A DNA stretch of 10,682 nucleotides from Dehalococcoidia bacterium (lineage in GTDB: Bacteria; Chloroflexota; Dehalococcoidia; GIF9; UBA5629). The stretch covers positions 1-10,682 of the forward strand of contig JACNFS010000123.1 in assembly GCA_014384515.1 (NCBI GenBank). The letters are read 5' to 3'. How positions within the stretch are numbered: the stretch's first letter is position 1; every line of letters begins with the position of its first letter. Under the pieces are notes generated by a model, which saw only the letters and a program-made list of their open reading frames with translations, did not search any database and was not told where the DNA came from. Of the stretch, positions 1 to 6,761 are shown piece after piece. The position numbers were made by a program, and so were the translations under genes.

Positions 1-267
1 TCTGATTTCATATTCAAGATGCACGAGGACCGGCCCAATATTGCCGACGCAATCATGAATGGAGAGATTCAACTGGTCATCAATACGCCCAGCGACAAGC
101 TTAGTCGATACGATGACTCTTACATTCGGAAGGCAGCGATTAAGTATAAGGTGCCCTATATAACGACCTTGGCGGCTGCTGCGGCCGCCGCCAAGGGGAT
201 TGCTGCGCATCGCAACGGTAAGTCAGGAGTCAAATCCCTGCAGAGTTATCACGTGGACATCAAATAA
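1..267 (+). CDS. carB: Carbamoyl-phosphate synthase large subunit, C-terminal end (partial)
   Basis: The window opens inside this gene; 88 codons remain, ending in TAA at 265-267. What remains is the C-terminal allosteric domain (MGS-like fold) of the large subunit, which makes carbamoyl phosphate from bicarbonate, ATP and glutamine-derived ammonia for pyrimidine and arginine synthesis. The recognisable stretch is RPNIADAIMNGEIQLVINTP followed by IRKAAIKYKVPYITTLAAA, a signature of CarB C-termini. In the family this domain binds effectors such as UMP or ornithine; the sequence does not show which applies here. An alanine run (LAAAAAAAKG) is slightly extended relative to typical members. The gene is followed with no gap by pyrK, so the two are almost certainly cotranscribed. 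The synthetase domains lie outside the window. Confidence 0.95.
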   Translation, partial: SDFIFKMHEDRPNIADAIMNGEIQLVINTPSDKLSRYDDSYIRKAAIKYKVPYITTLAAAAAAAKGIAAHRNGKSGVKSLQSYHVDIK

Positions 268-1041
268 TTGAAGCAGGTTTCGGCTACCATCTTCTCAAGC
301 TCCGAGCTCATGCCCGGATGTCATCTTATCTGCCTCGAAGCTCCTGACATTGCTGCCATAGCGAGGCCAGGGCAATTCGTTATGGTGAGCTGCGGCCAAG
401 AGCCTACATTACGTCGCCCCTTAACTATCCACCAAGTAGCCCATTCGGGGCAGCTCCATCTGCTTTTCAGCATAGTTGGTAAAGGCACCTCATGGCTTTC
501 TCACCGTCAAGAAGGGGAAACACTGGATTTGCTGGGGCCCTTGGGTAATGGTTTTTCTACCGAGCCAGCTTCAAGAAACTTGCTACTGGTAGCTGGCGGC
601 ATAGGTATTGCCCCCTTGGCCTTCCTCGCTCAGCAAGCGCTAAGTGAAGGAAAGTCAGTGAGCTTGCTCTTGGGTGCACGCACAGATGCCGGACTTTATC
701 CGCAGCGACTTTTGCCCGGCGGGATTGAGACTATTGTCGCTACCGAAGACGGCAGCACCGGCACGAAGGGCATGATAACCGACATCTTGCCAGATTACGT
801 TGATTGGGCTGATCAGATTTATGCCTGCGGACCGCTGGCTATGTACCAGACAATAGCCACGGAGAATCGGCAAGGGCGTGTGAGAAAGCCAGTCCAAATT
901 TCACTGGAAGTAAGAATGGGCTGTGGTCTGGGAGCTTGCTATGGCTGCAGCATAAGAACTAGACGCGGCATGAAACAGGTGTGCCTGGACGGGCCTGTTT
1001 TCAATCTAGACGAGATTATTTGGCAGGAGGTGAAGATATGA
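268..1041 (+). CDS. pyrK: Dihydroorotate dehydrogenase B electron-transfer subunit (PyrK)
   Basis: A 257-residue FAD/[2Fe-2S] flavoprotein that, in characterised systems, passes electrons from PyrDB-bound FMN to NAD+ during dihydroorotate oxidation. The N-terminal ferredoxin-reductase-like barrel has the FAD motif RRPLTIH (residues 49-55), then the nucleotide-binding segment LLLVAGGIGIAPLAFLA (105-121). The C-terminal iron-sulfur ligands are Cys219, Cys224, Cys227 and Cys239 in GCGLGACYGC...VCLDGP. The start is TTG immediately after the carB stop; it gives the usual family N-terminus (KQVSATI...), whereas the next ATG (310) would cut into the first strand. No strong Shine-Dalgarno is visible, so translation may depend on coupling to carB. 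Its stop overlaps the yjbQ start. No pyrD is present downstream, so the catalytic partner must be encoded elsewhere. The length is normal for the family. Confidence 0.93.
   Translation: MKQVSATIFSSSELMPGCHLICLEAPDIAAIARPGQFVMVSCGQEPTLRRPLTIHQVAHSGQLHLLFSIVGKGTSWLSHRQEGETLDLLGPLGNGFSTEPASRNLLLVAGGIGIAPLAFLAQQALSEGKSVSLLLGARTDAGLYPQRLLPGGIETIVATEDGSTGTKGMITDILPDYVDWADQIYACGPLAMYQTIATENRQGRVRKPVQISLEVRMGCGLGACYGCSIRTRRGMKQVCLDGPVFNLDEIIWQEVKI
1026..1030 (+). promoter_or_regulatory. Shine-Dalgarno (GGAGG) that fixes the yjbQ start
   Basis: GGAGG lies seven bases before the ATG at 1038, inside the last codons of pyrK. It selects that ATG over the in-frame upstream ATG at 981, which would add residues unlike the family. 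Confidence 0.75.
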
Positions 1042-1457
1042 CGGTAACAAGCAAGACTATTCAGCTCAGCACGAAAGGAAATTGCGATGTAGTTGACATA
1101 ACATCCGAAGTAGCCAGAGAAGTTAGCGATTCGGGCATCAGCAACGGTACAGCCACCATATTCATTACTGGCTCCACAGCCGGAGTTACTACTATCGAGT
1201 TTGAGCCCGGCCTGGTGGCTGATTTTAGAGATATGTGGGATAGGGTGATACCGCAGAACATCCCTTATCAACACGACCGTGCCTGGGGAGACGGGAATGG
1301 CCATTCACATGTTCGCGCCTCGCTTCTCAGCGCCTCCATGACCATCCCGTTCATAAACAAAAGGCTGGCACTGGGCACCTGGCAGCAAATAGTTCTGCTG
1401 GACTTCGACAATCGGTCAAGGTCACGGGAAATCGTTGTGCAGGTTATCGGTGAATGA
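1038..1457 (+). CDS. yjbQ: YjbQ family protein (UPF0047, secondary thiamine-phosphate synthase type)
   Basis: A 139-residue single-domain protein of the YjbQ/UPF0047 family. Seen in the sequence: GSTAGVTTIEFEPG (residues 45-58), IPYQHD (75-80), GNGHSHVRASLL (86-97), LGTWQ (112-116) and the C-terminus VVQVIGE, all in the expected order and at full family length. Members have weak thiamine-phosphate synthase activity when overexpressed, but the physiological role is unsettled; the conserved His residues suggest a metal or phosphate site. The start at 1038 overlaps the pyrK stop by ATGA and has a good Shine-Dalgarno, so it is translationally coupled to the pyrimidine genes. The usual His in the HTTA-type motif is Ser here (GSTAG), a variant I recall from a recognised branch of the family. 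A pyrimidine-specific role would be guesswork. Confidence 0.9.
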   Translation: MTVTSKTIQLSTKGNCDVVDITSEVAREVSDSGISNGTATIFITGSTAGVTTIEFEPGLVADFRDMWDRVIPQNIPYQHDRAWGDGNGHSHVRASLLSASMTIPFINKRLALGTWQQIVLLDFDNRSRSREIVVQVIGE

Positions 1458-1647
1458 ATAGGGGGCAGCATCACTTTCTCAAGTGCTTGTGTGGCATAAT
1501 AGGGGGGGAAAGTATTATAATTCAGAGATTTGGCGCTGAGGTTGAGGAGGTCTGGTGATTGATGGGGAGGCGAAGCCATGAGGCAGATGTAATGCTTGTC
1601 GAGGCTCAATAGGGACTAGATCATAAAGAATGGAGAGTGCAGTCAAA
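1458..1647 (+). promoter_or_regulatory. Intergenic region with possible promoter for the first ABC exporter (TATAAT at 1516-1521)
   Basis: There are 190 bases between yjbQ and the chosen adaptor start, with no gene recognised. A perfect -10 hexamer TATAAT sits at 1516-1521, but the -35 region around 1491-1498 (GTGGCATA) is poor. No clear intrinsic terminator for the pyrimidine operon is visible. A run of seven G lies at 1502-1508. The promoter call is tentative. Confidence 0.3.
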
Positions 1648-3357
1648 ATGAGAAAAAGCGTAATCACAGCAATCGTCTTTCTTCTGGTCGTATCTCCAAT
1701 GAGCATTACTGGTTGCGGTGGTAATGGAGAAGAAGCTGATGAGAGGCAGATAGTTGCGGTGGAGCGGGGCGACCTGGTAGTGACCATTACAGCCGATGGT
1801 AATTTGGACATGCCGCATCAGGCAAAGCTGCGTTTTGGCACCCCGGGCACGGTGAAGGAGGTATTTGTACAAGAGGGAGACAGAGTCAGGGAGGGAACAC
1901 TAGTAGCTAAGTTGGATGACACTGTTCACAAGTTAGCGATAGCTGCAGCCCAGTATGATGTGGAATTGGCCATGAATGAAATAGTGGAAAAGATACATCC
2001 AGCGCTGATGGGCTACCCAAAATTCTATCCTGACCCCAGCACCGTCCTGTATGTAGAACAAGCCCAGGAGGAACTGAATAAAGCACAAGAATTAATAGCG
2101 GAAAGCAACTATCAGAAGGCCGCTTCTGAAGTGCGCCTGGCTCAACATGACCTGGGAGCAGCTTACTATATGCTCAATGTGCCAGAAATAGCACTGGCTT
2201 CAGAATATCGCGATGAGATGACGGGCGAGGTACTTAACAGTTATCCGAACATCCCAAAGGCAATCGAACTCCTGGAGCAGGACCAGGAAAGGTTGGATGA
2301 GATACAAACGCTGATAGGGCTGGGTAGCTACGGGGAAGCTTCAGCTAAGTTGAGCACGGCCCAGGACAAGCTGGGGGAGACCTATCGACTGGTTGATTCG
2401 GCCAGCGGTAGAATAAGGATGTCTCAGCGAATAGGGGAATGCTGCGGGCAACTCACGACGCAAGGGGAAAGAACCGGAGCGACAGGACTAATGCCAATAC
2501 CATACCCTGATACCTCTACCTCGCTCGACTGGCTGAGGCAGGTCGAAGAAGAACTGCAAAAGATACAAAACCTTATGGAGCAAGAAGACTATGCTGAGCT
2601 GGAGCTTGCCGAAGCTATACGCATGGCTCAACACGAAGTGGAAATGAGCCAGACGATACTTGAAAACAACGAGCTGATTTTCAGGAGTGGCCTTAACCTC
2701 AAAGCCTCAAGACAATACAGCCTCAACTTACAGAAAGCCGAGGACGCAGTAAAAAAGGCCAAGCAAGAGCTTATGAAAACAGAGATTCTGGCTCCTTTTG
2801 ATGGTATCGTAGTTGATGTCGGCGTAAAGGAGAACGACCAGCTTTCATCTTTCGATTACTCCTCGGTAACAGCCGTTCACCTGGTAGACACCAAGACGGT
2901 GAAAATGGAAGGCGTGGTAGATGAGATAGATATTTACCAGGTGGAGGTAGGGCAGGAAGCCATCGTCACTGTAGACGCCTTGCCTGATGTTGAGGTAAAA
3001 GGCAAGGTAACCTTCATCTCGCCTTTTGGCACAGAGGAAACTGGAGTCGTCGAGTTTGCGGTGACCATATCGCTTGAACCTGCTGAAGTAGAGCTTAGGG
3101 GAGGCTTGACTGCTACCGCTGATATCATTGTGGAAAAGCATGAGAATGTGCTGTTGATACCCAACCGGGCTGTCAAAGGTTTGGTTGGAGATTACTGGGT
3201 GGAAGTCGTAATAGATGAGGCAACCGAGGAAGTTGAAAAAAGGCAGGTTGTTTTAGGCGCTCAAGACGCGAAATTCACCGAGGTAATCTCCGGCCTTGAG
3301 GAGGGAGAAAAGGTGATGGCAGAGGCAACCCGTGGCGGGACACGCTCGTTCTTCTGA
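1648..3357 (+). CDS. Lipoprotein membrane-fusion adaptor of an ABC exporter (HlyD/MacA/YknX-like)
   Basis: Periplasmic-type adaptor for the ATPase and permease encoded next. With the ATG at 1648 it has 569 residues: an N-terminal signal (MRKS, hydrophobic core) with lipobox ITGC, lipidated Cys23, so it should be a membrane-anchored lipoprotein. The first half of the biotinyl-lipoyl-like domain is near residues 60-90 (GTVKEVFVQEGDRVREG); the second half is at about 378-400 (ILAPFDGIVVDVGVKENDQL), followed by a beta-barrel and membrane-proximal region (VLLIPNRAVKG near 502). Between the halves is a helical insert of roughly 280 residues, much longer than in ordinary MacA-type adaptors of about 370-400 residues, containing three related repeats. 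An in-frame ATG at 1630 is possible, but 1648 is favoured by GGAGAG at 1632-1637 and a cleaner signal peptide. The gene ends in tandem stops TGATGA. Substrate unknown. Confidence 0.85.
   Translation: MRKSVITAIVFLLVVSPMSITGCGGNGEEADERQIVAVERGDLVVTITADGNLDMPHQAKLRFGTPGTVKEVFVQEGDRVREGTLVAKLDDTVHKLAIAAAQYDVELAMNEIVEKIHPALMGYPKFYPDPSTVLYVEQAQEELNKAQELIAESNYQKAASEVRLAQHDLGAAYYMLNVPEIALASEYRDEMTGEVLNSYPNIPKAIELLEQDQERLDEIQTLIGLGSYGEASAKLSTAQDKLGETYRLVDSASGRIRMSQRIGECCGQLTTQGERTGATGLMPIPYPDTSTSLDWLRQVEEELQKIQNLMEQEDYAELELAEAIRMAQHEVEMSQTILENNELIFRSGLNLKASRQYSLNLQKAEDAVKKAKQELMKTEILAPFDGIVVDVGVKENDQLSSFDYSSVTAVHLVDTKTVKMEGVVDEIDIYQVEVGQEAIVTVDALPDVEVKGKVTFISPFGTEETGVVEFAVTISLEPAEVELRGGLTATADIIVEKHENVLLIPNRAVKGLVGDYWVEVVIDEATEEVEKRQVVLGAQDAKFTEVISGLEEGEKVMAEATRGGTRSFF
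2026..2658 (+). repeat. Three-fold helical repeat in the adaptor hairpin region (protein-level)
   Basis: Three related units of about 50 residues lie between the two lipoyl half-motifs, at roughly 2026-2172, 2242-2394 and 2503-2658. Each begins with a Tyr-Pro loop (YPDPST, YPNIPK, YPDTST), continues with an acidic helix (VEQAQEELNKAQELI, LEQDQERLDEIQTLI, LRQVEEELQKIQNLM), has a Tyr 28-29 residues after the first Tyr (NYQKAAS, SYGEASA, DYAELEL) and ends in an AQH/AQD helix (RLAQHDL, STAQDKL, RMAQHEV). The units are diverged at DNA level, so this is old internal duplication. Spacing between units is 72 and 87 residues. A Cys-Cys pair lies between units two and three. Confidence 0.7.
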
Positions 3358-3414
3358 TGAAGACCAGCAGCTCAAGCGAAATAAAACCGCGTTAGTCAGT
3401 TTTAGGTAACAGCG

Positions 3415-4083
3415 ATGATTAATCTGGAGAACATAACGAAAATCTACAAGATAGGGGACGTCCAGGTTGTAGCTGTGAATGGCATAACCTGTCACATTGA
3501 GACGGGAGAGATGGTCTCTATCATGGGGCCGTCGGGCTCGGGTAAATCCACCTTGATGAATCTCATTGGCTGCCTGGATACACCAACTTCGGGGATATAC
3601 AAGTTGGGAGGAATGGACGTCAGCCGTTTGACGGAAAACGAGTTAGCTGACATAAGAAACAAGAAGATAGGCTTTGTTTTTCAATCTTTTAACCTATTAC
3701 CCCGGGCTACGGCCGTGACTAATGTCGAGTTACCCCTGGTCTACAGTGGCGTTCGGAACAAGCGGCAGCGTGCCATGGAGGCTTTGGAATCAGTGGGTAT
3801 GGCCAACCGGGCTAGCCATCGCCCTACTGAGATTTCGGGTGGTGAGCAGCAGCGGGTGGCCATTGCCCGCGCCTTGGTCAACAATCCATCGCTGATTCTA
3901 GCGGATGAACCTACCGGCAATGTGGATACCCAGACAAGTAAAGGCATCATGGCTGTCTTGCAACAACTAAACAGACAGGGTATCACCATTATCATTGTCA
4001 CTCATGAAGAGGATATTGCTGATTACACACAGCGCACTATTCACCTCAGAGACGGTCAAATTGTTAATGAGAAAAAGAGATGA
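3415..4083 (+). CDS. ABC exporter ATP-binding protein (MacB/LolD/YknY type)
   Basis: A 222-residue cytoplasmic nucleotide-binding subunit that powers the FtsX-type permease encoded next. All catalytic motifs are intact: Walker [10 protein letters not shown] (38-46), Q-loop Gln90 (VFQSFNLLP), signature SGGEQQR (141-147), Walker [11 protein letters not shown] (160-169) and switch His197 (IVTHEED). The FQSFNLLP and LADEPTGN(V/L)D wording is characteristic of the LolD/MacB/FtsE group. The start ATG has a weak TAGGTAA about seven bases upstream. The gene follows the adaptor by 57 bases and overlaps the permease by ATGA (4080-4083), so the three genes form one exporter operon of the kind represented by MacAB or Bacillus YknXYZ. 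Length is normal. Substrate cannot be read from the sequence. Confidence 0.93.
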   Translation: MINLENITKIYKIGDVQVVAVNGITCHIETGEMVSIMGPSGSGKSTLMNLIGCLDTPTSGIYKLGGMDVSRLTENELADIRNKKIGFVFQSFNLLPRATAVTNVELPLVYSGVRNKRQRAMEALESVGMANRASHRPTEISGGEQQRVAIARALVNNPSLILADEPTGNVDTQTSKGIMAVLQQLNRQGITIIIVTHEEDIADYTQRTIHLRDGQIVNEKKR

Positions 4084-5315
4084 ATCTCTGGGAGAGCATA
4101 GTTACTTCGTGGCAAACCCTGTACACGAACAAGCTGCGGTCTGCCCTGACCATACTCGGCATTGTAATCGGTGTCAGTGCCGTCGTCTTCCTGGTATCCT
4201 TTGGTAGAGGACACGAAGCTAATGTTACCGCCATCTTCGAGAGCATGGGGGCCAACGCTATTTACATCACCAGTGCCACCAGTATGACGGCAGGGCTGGG
4301 GGGAGCTACTGGAAGTCTCACCATTGAAGATGCCGAAGCTCTAGCTAACTCTAATCGGGCTCCGTCCATAGATGTAGTTGCTCCTATGATTGAAAAAATG
4401 GGCAAAGTCATCTATGGCAATGAGAATAGGACTGTTGACATTATAGGTGTCACCCCCGAGATTGCACAGGCCATTAGCTACCCCGTAGCTGAGGGGGAGT
4501 TTATTTCTGAAGACGACGTGAGACGAAGAACGGATGTTGCGTTACTGGGAAGCAAGACTGCCTCAGACCTTTTTGGCACAGCAAACCCTTTAGGGGAAAT
4601 CATCCGGGTAAGCGGGCGCAAGTTCGAGATTATCGGTGTCCTCGAAGAGAAAGGCGCTATGTTTGGTGCTGCCGACGATTTTGTAATGATTCCCCTGACG
4701 ACAATGCAGTCGAGAATCTTGGGGCAGACAACTGCCCGGGGGCGACCCGTCCAGACTATCGGTGTCACGGCGGTGAGTACCGACCAAATAGATGCCGCCC
4801 GCGAGCAGATTAGTTCCATTCTGCGGCAGCGTCACCATATCAGGGAGGGGGAAGACGATGACTTTGTCGTCATCGATATGCAGGAAATCATCAACCGGAT
4901 GCATGAGGTACTCGGTATCTTTCAGGTCTTTATAGGCAGCGTTGGTGCTATCTCCCTCCTTGTTGGTGGCATCGGGATTATGAATATAATGTTAGTCTCG
5001 GTAACCGAGCGCACCCGAGAGATCGGTATTCGGAAAGCTGTCGGTGCCAAACGCCAGGATATTCTGCGCCAGTTTTTGATTGAAGCTGCCATGCTTAGCC
5101 TGTCTGGCGGCGTCATCGGACTAACCATAGCTTTGATAGGAACTGTATTGGTTACCGGCGTAGAACTGGGAGCATATTCCGTCAAGGCCCCTCTGTCAAT
5201 TGATATCGCAATTATTGCCCTCTCGGTGGCGATCTTCGTCGGCCTGGCTTCTGGTATTTACCCTGCTTACAGAGCTGCTAGGCTTGACCCAATCGAATCT
5301 TTACGCCACGAATAG
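4080..5315 (+). CDS. MacB/FtsX-type ABC exporter permease (YknZ-like)
   Basis: A 411-residue membrane subunit with the four-helix MacB layout: TM1 at about residues 20-41 (preceded by TNKLRSALTILGIVIG), a large extracytoplasmic core domain at about 42-275, then TM2 (283-305), TM3 (333-358) and TM4 (373-394). The cytoplasmic coupling segment is TERTREIGIRKAVGAKRQDIL (residues 309-329), and the C-terminus PAYRAARLDPIESLRHE is the standard MacB ending. In this family the permease does not move substrate through the membrane but couples ATP hydrolysis to the adaptor (mechanotransmission). It starts at ATG 4080, overlapping the ATPase stop. It should dimerise and work with the ATPase and lipoprotein adaptor upstream. 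Its last codons and stop lie in a repeat that recurs near 9160. Confidence 0.93.
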   Translation: MNLWESIVTSWQTLYTNKLRSALTILGIVIGVSAVVFLVSFGRGHEANVTAIFESMGANAIYITSATSMTAGLGGATGSLTIEDAEALANSNRAPSIDVVAPMIEKMGKVIYGNENRTVDIIGVTPEIAQAISYPVAEGEFISEDDVRRRTDVALLGSKTASDLFGTANPLGEIIRVSGRKFEIIGVLEEKGAMFGAADDFVMIPLTTMQSRILGQTTARGRPVQTIGVTAVSTDQIDAAREQISSILRQRHHIREGEDDDFVVIDMQEIINRMHEVLGIFQVFIGSVGAISLLVGGIGIMNIMLVSVTERTREIGIRKAVGAKRQDILRQFLIEAAMLSLSGGVIGLTIALIGTVLVTGVELGAYSVKAPLSIDIAIIALSVAIFVGLASGIYPAYRAARLDPIESLRHE

Positions 5316-5432
5316 CCCTATTTCCCGTGGACTAAGACTGGAAGCGCAACATAGGCTTGACACGTTGTGCTGAGGTTGCAAATGATTGGCGTTGTATGCG
5401 GTCTGGGAAAGTAGGGCGTTTTGCTCCTGAAA
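5281..5432 (+). repeat. Direct repeat copy A: permease tail plus structured 3' flank
   Basis: This block recurs at 9161-9313. From AATAG (5311) to CTGAAA (5432) I count 18 mismatches and one single-base indel over about 123 bases (about 85% identity); the 30 coding bases before it match at about 67%. Homology stops abruptly after CTGAAA. On the + strand GCCCTATTTCCC (5315-5326) can pair with GGGAAAGTAGGGC (5405-5417) with one bulged G, enclosing about 78 bases; inside, GCGCAAC (5344-5350) can pair with GTTGTGC (5364-5370). GTTTT follows the outer stem, so a terminator-like or structured 3' RNA role is possible, but the large branched loop is not a classic intrinsic terminator. It contains the permease stop codon (5313-5315). 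Confidence 0.8.
5357..5386 (+). promoter_or_regulatory. Possible sigma-70 promoter inside repeat copy A (TTGACA...AATGAT)
   Basis: A perfect TTGACA (5357-5362) is followed after 18 bases by AATGAT (5381-5386), four of six matching TATAAT. It would give the second exporter operon a leader of about 215 bases. The TTGACA is not kept in the other repeat copy (CTTACA), so it may be chance. A second weak candidate nearer the gene is TTAGCT (5549-5554) with CATAAT (5572-5577), spacer 17. Confidence 0.22.
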
Positions 5433-5595
5433 GGAATAGCTACTTTGGAGGCCAAGGGCCCGTTCCCCGACGATGCTACGGTATCTTGTCCCAGCCCCCA
5501 GAATTCCCAGGCAAATACGGAGTCTAGATGAATATCGTAGTCTTCGGGTTAGCTAAGCTCACCGATAGTATCATAATGAATGCTTATCTATGGGT

Positions 5596-5600
5596 AGGAG
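5596..5600 (+). promoter_or_regulatory. Shine-Dalgarno (AGGAG) for the ATPase-cNBD fusion gene
   Basis: AGGAG lies seven bases before the ATG at 5608, which decides for that start over the in-frame ATG at 5590, which has no ribosome site. The 160 bases from the end of the repeat (5433) to here hold no recognisable gene. Confidence 0.65.
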
Positions 5601-5607
5601 AATCGCG

Positions 5608-6750
5608 ATGTTAAGGTTTCTATCAAGACAGAGTACCAAGAAGCGCAACACGGGCAAAGAGAGCCTGTACCCCGAACGCCTGATACAACTACATAATGTC
5701 GGTAAGGCCTATAAAACCCAAGCCGGTGAATTCATTGCTCTCAAGGACATCGAACTGGCAATTGGAGCCGGCGAGTTCGTTGGTGTGATTGGCAAGTCGG
5801 GAAGCGGCAAATCCACTCTGATTAACATGATTGCCGGCATTGACCGCCCCTCCGCAGGTGAGGTTTACGTCGGGGGTACTCCGATACATAGTCTAGATGA
5901 AGGCGGGATGGCAAAGTTGCGGGGTCACAAGCTGGGGATAGTTTTCCAGTTCTTCCAGCTCCTCCCAGTACTGACTGCAATTGAAAATGTGATGCTGCCT
6001 ATGGATTTCTGCAAGTTGTACACCCGGCGCGAACGCCGTGAACGTGCACTTTACCTTCTCGATCTGGTGGGAGTTGCTGAGCATGCGTATAAACCGCCGT
6101 CCATGCTTTCCGGCGGCGAGCAGCAGCGAGTAGCGGTTGCGCGGGCGCTTGCCAACGATCCACCTATTATCTTGGCCGACGAGCCAACGGGCAACCTCGA
6201 CTCAAAAACAGCGGAGCTGGTATTCCAGTTGTTCGAGGAACTGGTGCTAAGTGGCAAGACAATCCTCTTGGTCACGCATGACAGCGACCAGGCGAAACGT
6301 GTCAATCGCGCTATCATTATCTCTGATGGCGAGATTTTCGAAGAGTACCTGGCCAGAACCTTCCCTTCATTGACAGAACGACAACTGATTTGGGCTACAT
6401 CAAAACTCCAACTGCAGAAGTACCACGCTGGTTCGATTATTGTTCGGCAGGGCGAGCCGGCTGACAAGTTCTACATTGTCACTAAAGGGCAGGTTGAGGT
6501 TATCTCACCGACACCTGATGGGGGACAGTGCGTGGCCGCCCATATCGAGAGTGGCGAATATTTCGGCGAGATCGAATTGCTTCAGGGCGGCGCGAGTATT
6601 GCCACAGTCCGCGCTCCGCTTGACAGCGAAGTGGAAGTCGCAATCATGCACTACGATACTTTGAACAAGCTTATCAGTGAATCCGAGTCTACCAAGAAAG
6701 AGATAGCCTCTGTTGCGCAAGAGCGCCTGAAGGACAATCATATCCATTAA
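5608..6750 (+). CDS. ABC exporter ATPase fused to a C-terminal cyclic-nucleotide-binding-like domain
   Basis: A 380-residue protein from the ATG at 5608. Residues 24-245 are a LolD/MacB-type ATPase: Walker [10 protein letters not shown] (62-70), Q-loop Gln114 (FQFFQLLP), signature LSGGEQQ (167-173), Walker [11 protein letters not shown] (187-196), switch His224. Residues about 253-360 are a CAP_ED/cNMP-binding-like domain: [28 protein letters not shown], then [21 protein letters not shown] (316-336). Ordinary family members stop near residue 230, so the extra domain is an added regulatory module. The phosphate-binding Arg expected before ATV in canonical cNMP sites (PRAATV-type) is Ser/Ile here (ASIATV), so cAMP or cGMP binding is doubtful; a different ligand or a purely structural role is possible. 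It is 11 bases before the double permease and should pair with it. Both domains are certain; ligand and effect are inference. Confidence 0.92.
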   Translation: MLRFLSRQSTKKRNTGKESLYPERLIQLHNVGKAYKTQAGEFIALKDIELAIGAGEFVGVIGKSGSGKSTLINMIAGIDRPSAGEVYVGGTPIHSLDEGGMAKLRGHKLGIVFQFFQLLPVLTAIENVMLPMDFCKLYTRRERRERALYLLDLVGVAEHAYKPPSMLSGGEQQRVAVARALANDPPIILADEPTGNLDSKTAELVFQLFEELVLSGKTILLVTHDSDQAKRVNRAIIISDGEIFEEYLARTFPSLTERQLIWATSKLQLQKYHAGSIIVRQGEPADKFYIVTKGQVEVISPTPDGGQCVAAHIESGEYFGEIELLQGGASIATVRAPLDSEVEVAIMHYDTLNKLISESESTKKEIASVAQERLKDNHIH

Positions 6751-6761
6751 GGAAGTGAATA

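Noticed and set aside
655..897. Open frames on the - strand opposite pyrK and opposite the other exporter genes
   Set aside because: They lie antisense to well-supported genes and show no recognisable protein motifs or ribosome sites.
5315..5417. Reading the repeat as a simple MITE bounded by its inverted ends
   Set aside because: Homology between copies extends beyond the inverted ends on both sides (permease codons to the left, GTTTTGCTCCTGAAA to the right), and no target-site duplication is visible, so the mobile unit is not bounded by that stem.
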